Of a stretch of DNA of 64,000 nucleotides, positions 56,101 to 64,000 are shown piece after piece. The number at the start of each line of letters is the position of its first letter. The stretch's first letter is position 1. Under the pieces are notes generated by a model. That model did not search any database and was not told the origin of the DNA. It was given only the letters and a program-made list of their open reading frames with translations. Both the position numbers and the translations under genes were made by a program. Source of the DNA: Zizania palustris (lineage: Eukaryota; Streptophyta; Magnoliopsida; Poales; Poaceae); assembly GCA_019279435.1 (NCBI GenBank), contig JAAALK010000286.1:25687931-25751930 (forward strand). Reading direction: 5' to 3'.

Positions 56101-57597
56101 TCAGGATCACGTGCCCTCACTATGTAAAGAGATGGAAAAGTTGAATCTCGGGTTGACCACCAGAGCATACCTAGCCACCTTGGAGACTCAACCCGTCTTG
56201 TTCGAACAAATCCAAGAAGCTCAGTCAGAAGACTCGGATATAGCAGCCATTAGGAAGAACATGAGGCAAGGAAAAGCCCCAGGATTTTCAGAGGACGAGA
56301 ATGGCACCATAAGCCGGAGATAAAGACCCTTATCCTGAGAGAATCCCATGAAACTTTATACTCCATTCATCCCGGAAGTACCAAGATGTACCAGGACCTG
56401 AAGGAACGTTATTGGTGGGTTAGCATGAAGAGGGAGATTGCTCAGTTCGTCGGAGAATGTGACACCTGTAGAAGAGTAAAAGCTGAACATCAGAGACCTG
56501 CAGGGCTGTTACAGCCACTTAAAGTGCCTGAATGGAAGTGGGAAGAGATCGGTATGGATTTCATCACCGGACTCCCAAAGACCCAACTTGGATATGATTC
56601 TATTTGGGTGATTATTGACCGACTCACGAAAGTAGCACATTTCATAGCCGTCAAGACGACCTTTAGTGGCCCTAAGCTTGCAGAACTATACATGGCCCGC
56701 ATCGTGTGTCTTCATGGAGTGCCCAAGAAGATAGTGTCCGATAGAGGAAGTCAGTTCACATCTCGTTTTTGGAAGAACCTTCAAGAAGAGATGGGAACAA
56801 GATTGAACTTTAGCACTGCCTACCACCATCAGACAGATGGACAAACAGAAAGGGTAAATCAGATATTGGAGGATATGCTTCGGGCATGCGTCTTGGACTT
56901 TGGAGCAACTTGGGACAAGAGCTTACCGTACACTGAGTTTTTGTACAACAACAGCTATCAAGCCAGTCTTCAGATGTCTCCTTTTGAAGCCCTATATGGA
57001 CGTAAGTGCAGAATGCCTGTACTTTGGGATCAAACTGGTGAATCTCAAGTATTCGGAACAGACATCCTTCGAGAAGCTGAAGAGAAGGTACGGATCATCA
57101 GAGACCGGCTCAAGACAGCCCAATCACGACAGAAGAGCTACGCAGACAATCGACGCCAAGACCTAGCCTTTGAAGAGGGAGATCATGTCTACCTTCGAGT
57201 TACGCCTCTCCGTGGTACTCAACGGTTTAACATGAGAGGAAAGTTGGCCCCTCGATATGTTGGACCATTTCCCATTGTTCGATGCCAAGGCGAAGTTGCT
57301 TATCAGTTGGAACTACCGCCCTCATTGGCTGGAGTACATGACGTGTTTCACGTGTCCCAACTCAAGAAATGTCTCTGAGTCCCAACAGAGCAAGTGGACC
57401 TACAACAGTTGGAGGTTCAAGAGGATCTAACCTATGTGGAGAAGCCCGTCAAAATCTTGGAAGTCAAAGAAAGGATCACCAGGAGTCGGGTCATCCGCTT
57501 CTGCAAAGTGCAGTGGAGCAATCATCCTGTAGAGGAAGCTACATGGGAGAAAGAAGATGAACTCAAGGCACAGCATCCTGAGCTTTTCGAGGAGTGA
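53177..57597 (+). pseudogene. gag-pol: G2 gag-pol with chromodomain, recently broken
   Basis: ATG at 53177 (CTCAGGATGTCG), an AG-ATG context like G1. Open to 56323, with gag, protease LFDTGATHS, RT (CVDYRAL, FIDDILIYS), RNase H (HVYCDASRQG) and the start of the integrase linker. A 31-bp loss near 56308 shifts the frame. Integrase and tail continue at 56324-57378, TGA at 57376-57378 replaces an Arg codon (CTCTGAGTC against CTCCGTGCG in G1), and the chromodomain follows to TGA 57595-57597. The zinc knuckle reads CFNYRQEGHYSHQC: its second Cys is Tyr (residue 339). Overall strongly similar to G1. Confidence 0.93.
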
Positions 57598-57601
57598 ATC
57601 C

Positions 57602-57640
57602 GAATCTCGAGGACGAGATTCTCTGTAAGGGGGATAGGAT
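57602..57640 (+). promoter_or_regulatory. Hairpin plus polypurine tract of G2
   Basis: GAATCTCG (57602-57609), loop AGGA, CGAGATTC (57614-57621), then AAGGGGGATAGG directly before the 3' LTR. Same arrangement as G1 and G3. Confidence 0.8.
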
Positions 57641-60481
57641 TGTAACACCCCAGAAATAAAAAGGAATTAAAATAAAAGGAAAATAATATTAAAAGACATT
57701 TCTGAATTTTTATTATTAAAGGAAATCCTAAAAGAGCCCTAATAAAGACATTTCTTGCCACCGGCCGCCCGATCCCGCCCGATCGCCCCCGGATCACCTT
57801 CCCCGAGCATCACCGACCCCATTCCATCCATAGCCCACGCGGTTTCGTGATTATGGAAGTATATCCGAGGATTTGGAAACCTCGCTGGAGAGTTTAGGAA
57901 CCCTCTCGGTTTCCTCCGATTACCTTGCCATCTAGACGCCGGCACCCTCCTATTTATACCACTCTGTCCACCGCTCACTGCCCACACCTCGTTAGCGCAA
58001 GCCATCGCTTTCTAGAGCCCCGCCGCGAAGCTTTCGGCCTTTGGCTCTGCTCCACCTCCGGCGAGCCCTCGCCGTCGATCCCGGCCCCCATCGCCCTAGC
58101 CACCGCCACCATCGGGTCTGCCGTCACCCGCCCGTCCTCGGCCACGCCTCCAACGACCGTGAGGACCGTCGGACCACCGTCGCCGTCAAGCTCCCGAAGG
58201 CCCCTCACCGTCTACCCTCGCCGCCGGTCACCTCCGGGCCTCCTTGTTCGCCGTCGAAGGTACGGTCATGACCGCCCTCCCCTCCTCGTCCCATTTTTGC
58301 CGATAGCTAGGTCCCTAGGCGCTCGCCGCCGCCGTCGCCGTCGCACCCGAGGCCGCCGTCGCCGGAGACGAAGGGGGTACGCACCCCCATACGTCGTGTC
58401 GTGCTGGATCGCGCCGCGACCGCACGATCGCGATCGGAGGGCTAGGATTAAATCCCTTCGGGATTTAATCTGGGCCCTCGGATCTGGTCAAAGGGGTATC
58501 GAGGCCTCTCGGCCGTCGATCGCCATTTAAATCCTCCGAGCGATCTCAGGCGTCCAAGCATACCCGTTCGCTCGGTTTTAATCGCAACCGTCCATTTTCA
58601 TTTAACCGTTCCGCCTCGCGCCTGGCCGCTTGATTTGGATCGGACGATCCAGATTGGTCCGGTCCACGCGCACAGTGCGCTTGTCCACCGTGGGCCTGGC
58701 TCACAGTGGACTAGAGCCCATTTTCCAGATTAAATAAAATTCCAGAAATTGATTTAAACTTTGAAAATTCATAACTTTCTCATTTTAACTCCAAATTTCA
58801 CCATTTAAATTTTGTTAAATTCAGCAATTTATTCTCTGCACATTAATGCCATAAAAACAGTATGTTACTTTGGCACAAAATGATCTTAGAAATTAAATGA
58901 ATAAAAACCCCTTAGGGATAAATTAATAATTCAGGAAATAAATTAGAAAAAACACCTAAAATGTAACTTTTAATGATATTAAATAACCTCAGTACAATAA
59001 AGCTCAATTCACATATTTAAACCACAAAACTTGTTTGCTTATGTTTTGTGATGATTTATTGAAATATGTTGTTTATTTTTCCGTATCGAGAAGACTACGA
59101 GTTCGTCGAGGAGCCGGAGTTCTACCCCGAGGTTCCTCCATCCCCATTTGCTGATCAAGGCAAGTCATCGACCACCCCTGTGGAAACAGTTGATCATCAT
59201 TGAGCCCATGTTTTAATAAATTATCGCTATAACTCATAGGTTAATATTGCATTAGTCCAATACCAAGCCCTACACTTATATTTATTAGATCCCCGTCCTA
59301 GTGTGCAAACCCAAGCCATGCTTATTGAGCCTTAACTCCTTGTCACTCTACTATAAAAATATTAGCTAGTGCCCAATGTACCGGCACAACTGCTATAGGA
59401 TAAAAGGAATGAGTCGTAGATAGCTGGATTCTGTATATGAATTTGCCCGTTATTCTCGTCTCTGGACTCTGTTGGAGTTGGCTAGGTTATAAGTATGGTG
59501 GGTTCCGGGTGCAAGCTCGGGTATTGGTTGGTCGCACCCGGGGCACTATAAGGACCGGTCTGCGGGATCTGTTGCAAAGCACTTCCGTACCAACCACAAG
59601 TCTAATGGGTAAGTCCTAACTAGAAGTATGGAATACTCTGACTCGATGCACCATAGTGGAGGGGGCAAGGGGCAAGCCTGCGAGCGACTTGTACCAACGA
59701 GGCTCAAGGGGGGGGGGTATGGTGGGGCTCCGACGCGTCGGGACACCATATGAAACCTATAAGAGGGTGCTGTCGGGTCGAGGAGGACCATATGGAATGT
59801 TTTGGCACGAGTTCCCGTGAAATGGGTCATCTCGTTACACTTTGGTGTAGGTGATGAGTGCGTGCCTTGTGGGTACAGTGGTACATCTCTGATCAGAGTA
59901 ATTTAATATTTTCGAAAAGCCGAGCCCACGATCAAGGGCGGGTTGTGTAACTACTCGCAGTTAGCTCACAATTGTTTGAATGGTTGAGTTATTCATGGCA
60001 TGTAAGGACTATTGAGCGAGGTGGGGCTGACTGTACCCCTCGAGTTAGAAGATGATGATGCATACACATGTTTGCGTTTCAGTACTAATAAATTGTTCAC
60101 ATTTAATGATTTACAATTATGCTTCTTTCGCAAAATAAGCCACTATCTCCTTTGTTATTATCTTGCATTATATTTGCATTCGGTGGCTTGTTGAGTACAT
60201 TTGTACTCACCCCGTTGACTTACACCATCAGAGCCCGTCTACTACGAGGAGGATGAAGGTCTGGAGTAGCGACCCAGTCAAGGCGAGACTGGAAGGAGGC
60301 GTTCATCGAGGACCCTTGATTTTATTAGTTTCTCTTCACTTTCATTCACTTTTGTATTAATGCGGTCTACGAACCATGAATGATTGCCCGTAATGTACGT
60401 GGTCGCATGATGAACGTCTTGTTTTATTGATTTTCTATGGAATTTCAATAAAGTCCTGATTTATTAAATCGGGGTGTGACA
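57641..60481 (+). repeat. Gypsy G2 3' LTR (2,841 bp)
   Basis: Starts TGTAACACCCC and ends GGGGTGTGACA. It is about 400 bp shorter than the 5' LTR because of a deletion whose junction is near 57745 (5' LTR positions about 37858-38278). It differs from the 5' LTR by scattered substitutions, so G2 is older than G1. It contains the second copy of the candidate exons (59094-59159, 60232-60269). Confidence 0.93.
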
Positions 60482-60486
60482 CTGCC
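60482..60486 (+). repeat. Target site duplication of gypsy G2 (right)
   Basis: CTGCC, exact match to 37747-37751; TAT2 gag continues in frame after it. Confidence 0.95.
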
Positions 60487-60774
60487 TCCGAAGAACTGTG
60501 GTGCCTGCACCAGCCCTCCTTCGAGAAGTGAAGCCGGAGCCAGAAGTCCTGATTTCTTCACAAGCCCCCTTCAAAAATTTCCCTAATGATCATAGAAGGG
60601 GAAAGAAACACTTCTGCTCCGAGGTATTAAATATTGCCCCCTCCGCTCCGAAGACGCCTGTCAACTATCAGTAGTCCCAAGGTAACAAGGCCAGTACTTC
60701 GAAGCCACAAGAAAAACCAGCTGGTCGGAGCCGGGCTCTTTTTTGCTGTGTGCATGGTGAAAACAGGAGCCATA

Positions 60775-62731
60775 TGAGGAGCCATGTTGAATAGCGTGGG
60801 CCTCATGGCTCTAGAAGTGATGAGTCATTGTCAATGATAGTCAAAGAGGACTGAAGAAGAGAAGAGATCTGCTGTTTCATGGGCCGCGTGTGACTCAGGT
60901 ACACGGGCAGCGAGCGACTGTCGGGCAGAGGAGGCTGCGAAGTCGGGCTGGCCCAATCTGGGTGCATGGGCCAGAAGCAGTAGAAGACCCACTGGGCTGT
61001 TGACCAGGACTGACTCAGGTACACGGGCGGTGAGCGATTGCCGGGCTGAGAGAGCTGCGGAGTCGAGCCGGCCCAATCCGGGTACCTGGTGCAAAGCCGG
61101 TGGAGGCTTTGTTAGTTTCAGCGCAAAACTGACAACCGTTGATCTTGTATCTGACTGTCCAGAAGAGAAGCCGTAGTCGCTACGAAAGCTGAGCTTCCGG
61201 ATAAGTCATCTGTAACTCTAGGCCCACAGTCAGTCAGTCGTGTCTGTAAAAATACCTAAGGGCAGTAGAGTCTTTTCTTTTATTCTTGAGTCTGTAAAAA
61301 CCCTAAGGGGCTGGTAGAATATTCCTAGTGTTGGGAGCCTATAAATAGGACCCCAATCCCTAGGGTTTTGACTACCCTTTTGGCTGAAATCAAATCCACT
61401 CTATTGGGTCATTTTGTCTCTCACGCTCTCTCTCCTGTGTGCGCCGCCAGGCTCTTGCTCGTTCTATTTTTGCCTTGCATTTATTCAAATCTTTTGGATG
61501 CATTAAAGCCTTGGTCCCTGTTGATTTCATTCGGTGCACGTTGTTTGGTTTGAGGAGTTAAAGCTTCGGCTACAGGCATAGCCTGGATTTATTTCGTGAG
61601 CAGAAGCTTCTCTTTTGCCTCTGTTCTTCACAAACCGAGTACTAGTTCTTGCTGTTGCAAGTAGTACTACTTTCCTGTAGCTACAGTGTTCTGTGCAGCT
61701 TTTCACCTTCTACTGCACAGCTTTTTGATCGAAGCTGACAGGCTCTATCACCTTTTCTGGCTGTGATTCTGGCGAAGCCTTTCTCTGTTCGAAGCCCCTC
61801 AGCTCCGTGAGACAGGCTTCGATCTAACATCTTCGAAGGCTTCGTTAGATCTTAGATCTTCGATTTGCGTTCTGTGTTGCTAAGCTTCGAAGTATTTTCT
61901 GAACGTCAGCATTGCATACTTCGAACGACAGTGCGAAGGGGCTTCGGCTCTAGCTGTTCGGAGTCCATACTTCGATAGATTTCGAAGTTGGGTTCGAAGC
62001 TTGTAGTTCCGCTAGGCCTCGCACTGACTTCTGTGTGGCGTGTCACCCTTCGCTTCTCTTTTTGAAGCATGCTCTTTTCGAAGGTAGAGTATAGGCTTCG
62101 GACTTGGTTTTCTGTCGTGTGGCAGGCTTCACTTTTTTGTTCGAAGGTTGTTCATCTGCTGGTTGAGTTCGAAGTTCTGTGTTCGAAGGTTTGACTTCGA
62201 AGTTGTTGGTTCGAAGCTGTGTTCGAAGTTTTATCTTCGAAGTACACACTTCCAAGCAGGCTCCGACATTTGTCATACTCCGCTTCGAAGTATACTTCAC
62301 TTCTTGCCACTTCGAACTAGTCTAAAACCAAACACCTTCGACATCTTCGACATGCTTCGCAACTGACCTCCGAAGCAGGCTCCGTCACCAACCTCCGAAG
62401 CAGACCTCGACGAGCAAAGGAGGCTTCGCCAAGTTTCGAACAGGAGACAAATTTGGACATTAACTTCTCTTTTCATCTTACACATACTTAGATCATTTCA
62501 TTGAGAAGTTTAGGCCTGTTACACCTTGTTCATCTGCCTAGTTGCACTACTAATAGTTCTCAGTTATCATCAGTTGTTTCTAGGTTAGAAACCTTTAGAC
62601 TTAGGCCTTCTGTTTAATTTTTGCTGCGTAGTCTTTTTGAGGTGTGTTGGGTATTGGGAACAGGCCATTGATTTGAAAGAATTTTTAAGGCGCCCATTCA
62701 CCCCCCTCTGGTCGCTACTTTCGGTCCTACA
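60775..62731 (+). repeat. Sirevirus D 5' LTR (1,957 bp)
   Basis: TGAGGAGCC...CCTACA; TATA at 61340-61347; dense TTCGAA array (about 61790-62440). It retains the tandem GACTCAGGTACACG units lost in the A and B 5' LTRs. Confidence 0.95.
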
Positions 62732-62745
62732 AGTGGTATCAGAGC
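62732..62745 (+). other. Primer binding site, Sirevirus D
   Basis: AGTGGTATCAGAGC, complementary to initiator Met tRNA. Confidence 0.92.
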
Positions 62746-62796
62746 GAGGTTAGGGTTTTTCCATACCTTAACCGGTTCTAAACCCCAGTAGTGACC

Positions 62797-64000
62797 ATGA
62801 CGTCTCCTGGCAAGGTCCCGTCCTTGGAAGCCTATGGCTATAATTATTGGAAGACTCGCATGCGAGCCTATCTCATGAGCCAGGGTTCGGACATATGGGA
62901 CATTTGCGTTCACACCACGTTTGTGATTTTGCCAGTTACTGAGCAAGGTACTGCTGGTATCATTGCTCAGCATCTGAGCAACAGTAAGGCTGTGAACATT
63001 GTGTTTTCTGGCTTAGGTCCCACTGAGTTTGAGCGGGTGAGTCATCTCTCCACTGCGAGAGAGATCTGGGCTACCCTCAAGGCACACCATGAGGGAACGG
63101 CACAGGTCAAGGCTCGGCTCTATCAGACCTACCGGCGTGAATATGAGAATTTCACACAGAAGCCGGGTGAATCTGTTGAGGCCTTGTTTGGTCGTTTTCA
63201 GTCGATCATAAACAAGCTTCGGGACAACAAGGCTGACGGTGCTCAGTTAGTCTCAGATCACGAGCAGGCGCTCAAGGTTCTTCATACCTTGGACCCAAAG
63301 ATCTGGGAGATCAAGGTATCCTCTATCGTTGAGAGCACTTCTTACGATACCTTGACCATTTCTGAGTTATTTAGCAAGCTAAAGGCCACTGAGGTAGATA
63401 TCCAGTTGAGATCAAATCTCACTGGTTCTGGACCAAAATCCCTGGCCCTTGCTACACCTTCTGTTGATCCCTCTTCTGTGAGTTGTGCTGGTTTCTCCTT
63501 GATGTCTATCACTGAGGACCAGCTTGAGTCTTTGGGAGATGATGATTTGTGTCTTTTTAACAACCGGGTGCGTCGTGTCTATGATAAGAGAATGTTCAAA
63601 AGACACGGCACAAAAACCGGATGCTTTGAGTGTGGTGATCCAGGACACTTCATCGCCGACTGCCCCAAGCGTAATGGATACAAGAAGGACACCGGTGGCA
63701 GCTTCCATGACTCCGGCAAGCACGAGAGCCCTTCCTTCAAAAAGGGCAAGCCGAAGACTCGTTTCTTCAGGAAGGCCCTGAAGGACTACCGGCGAGAGAA
63801 CAAGAAGCGCGATAAGGCCTTCTTCGCCGAGATGGAGAAAAGCTACTCCAAGCGGTCCACGTCTTCTTCCTCTTCATCGAGCTCAAGCGATGAGGAGATC
63901 GCCATCAGGAAGGGGAAGGACAAGGACGATCCGGCGGGCCTCTGCTTCATGGCTTTCGGGGACAAGCCGAAGAGCCACCCACACCAGCGCCGAAGATCCC
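62797..64000 (+). CDS. gag: Sirevirus D gag, open and partial at the window end
   Basis: ATG at 62797 (GACCATGACG) begins a frame that stays open to the end of the window (about 401 codons). It spans the capsid/UBN2-like domain, the zinc knuckle CFECGDPGHFIADC (about 63622-63663) and the Ser-rich acidic tract. Sites that are mutated in B are intact here: the CTCCTGG start context and the Trp codon where B has TAG at 44038. Copy D may therefore be the best preserved Sirevirus in the window; its pol is not visible. Confidence 0.88.
   Translation, partial: MTSPGKVPSLEAYGYNYWKTRMRAYLMSQGSDIWDICVHTTFVILPVTEQGTAGIIAQHLSNSKAVNIVFSGLGPTEFERVSHLSTAREIWATLKAHHEGTAQVKARLYQTYRREYENFTQKPGESVEALFGRFQSIINKLRDNKADGAQLVSDHEQALKVLHTLDPKIWEIKVSSIVESTSYDTLTISELFSKLKATEVDIQLRSNLTGSGPKSLALATPSVDPSSVSCAGFSLMSITEDQLESLGDDDLCLFNNRVRRVYDKRMFKRHGTKTGCFECGDPGHFIADCPKRNGYKKDTGGSFHDSGKHESPSFKKGKPKTRFFRKALKDYRRENKKRDKAFFAEMEKSYSKRSTSSSSSSSSSDEEIAIRKGKDKDDPAGLCFMAFGDKPKSHPHQRRRS

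Larger units (their letters stand above)
37752..60481 (+). mobile_element. Gypsy G2: Tekay/Del-type element, defective, split by Sirevirus B
   Basis: Two LTRs, Met-type PBS (40999-41011), ORF0, gag-pol and PPT, with a perfect CTGCC duplication. It is a sister family of G1: same architecture, clearly diverged sequence. It is disabled by the Sirevirus B insertion in ORF0, a 31-bp deletion in pol and stop codons. Confidence 0.95.
36173..60774 (+). mobile_element. TAT-type gypsy element TAT2, split by G2 and by Sirevirus D
   Basis: Visible pieces: 36173-37751 (LTR, PBS, gag) and 60487-60774 (gag continuation). The two join in frame when G2 and one CTGCC are removed. Sirevirus D cuts gag at 60775. 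The pol region and 3' LTR must lie beyond the window. It interrupts G3 at 36172; candidate target site GCGGG (36168-36172). Confidence 0.85.
36821..60774 (+). pseudogene. gag: TAT2 gag, interrupted twice
   Basis: A single frame runs 36821-37751 with TAG stops at 37085-37087 and 37421-37423. It continues after G2 from 60482 with another TAG near 60673. Capsid-type segments are visible: PFDPKFKASKLHKYSGGSDP, ALEGVALRWF, then KSWEHLKRKFVSNFQGTF and QQAGETLREYFTRF, the Retrotrans_gag pattern of TAT elements. The last piece (CCVHGENRSHM) resembles the start of the gag zinc-binding motif and is cut by Sirevirus D. Not functional. Confidence 0.8.
60775..64000 (+). mobile_element. Sirevirus copy D, 5' part
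   Basis: 5' LTR, PBS and gag; the element continues past the window. It is inserted in TAT2 gag after CCATA (60770-60774), the predicted target duplication. Same family as A and B. Confidence 0.93.

Overview
This is plant nuclear DNA, almost certainly from a grass (Poaceae) and compatible with Oryza or a close relative. Pointers are nested LTR retrotransposons of Sirevirus (Ty1/copia) and Tekay/Del chromovirus (Ty3/gypsy) type, a CACTA transposon end, TAT-type gypsy relics, introns with GT-AG borders, and one intron-poor pentatricopeptide-repeat (PPR) gene. I cannot name the species from sequence alone. There are no bacterial-style operons, CRISPR arrays or tRNA/rRNA genes.

Layout. About 3.6 kb (roughly 26,900-30,500) is host gene space holding one PPR gene. 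Everything else is transposon in two stacks. Left stack, outside to inside: a minus-strand TAT-type pol relic (25,430-26,700); a CACTA element (1-2,786 and 25,048-25,429) carrying a decayed Ulp1-protease-like ORF; Sirevirus copy A (2,787-25,047); and gypsy G1 (10,620-23,092). G1 has two 3,428-bp LTRs without visible difference, a perfect AAGTT target duplication and intact ORFs. Right stack: a TAT-type LTR/gag relic (about 30,670-32,634); minus-strand gypsy G3 (from 32,635); a TAT element with a 442-bp LTR (from 36,173); gypsy G2 (37,752-60,481, CTGCC duplication); and Sirevirus copy B (41,660-52,721, GCAGG duplication). Sirevirus copy D (from 60,775) is a second insertion in the same TAT element and runs off the window. 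TAT1, G3, the 36,173 TAT element and copy D probably continue past position 64,000.

How the genes relate. G1 looks autonomous: gag, zinc knuckle, protease, RT, RNase H, DD35E integrase and chromodomain lie in one frame, preceded by a separate 260-aa ORF (ORF0). ORF0 is also present, broken, in G2. Sireviruses A and B are dead; copy D is open as far as it is visible.

The most unusual signals are in the gypsy elements: (i) ORF0, conserved between two diverged families; (ii) a candidate two-exon acidic peptide inside the LTRs, with a 66-nt exon of constant length, a GC-type donor and matching phase in three families; (iii) conserved palindromes and a hairpin in the same LTR interval; and (iv) a conserved hairpin immediately upstream of the polypurine tract.
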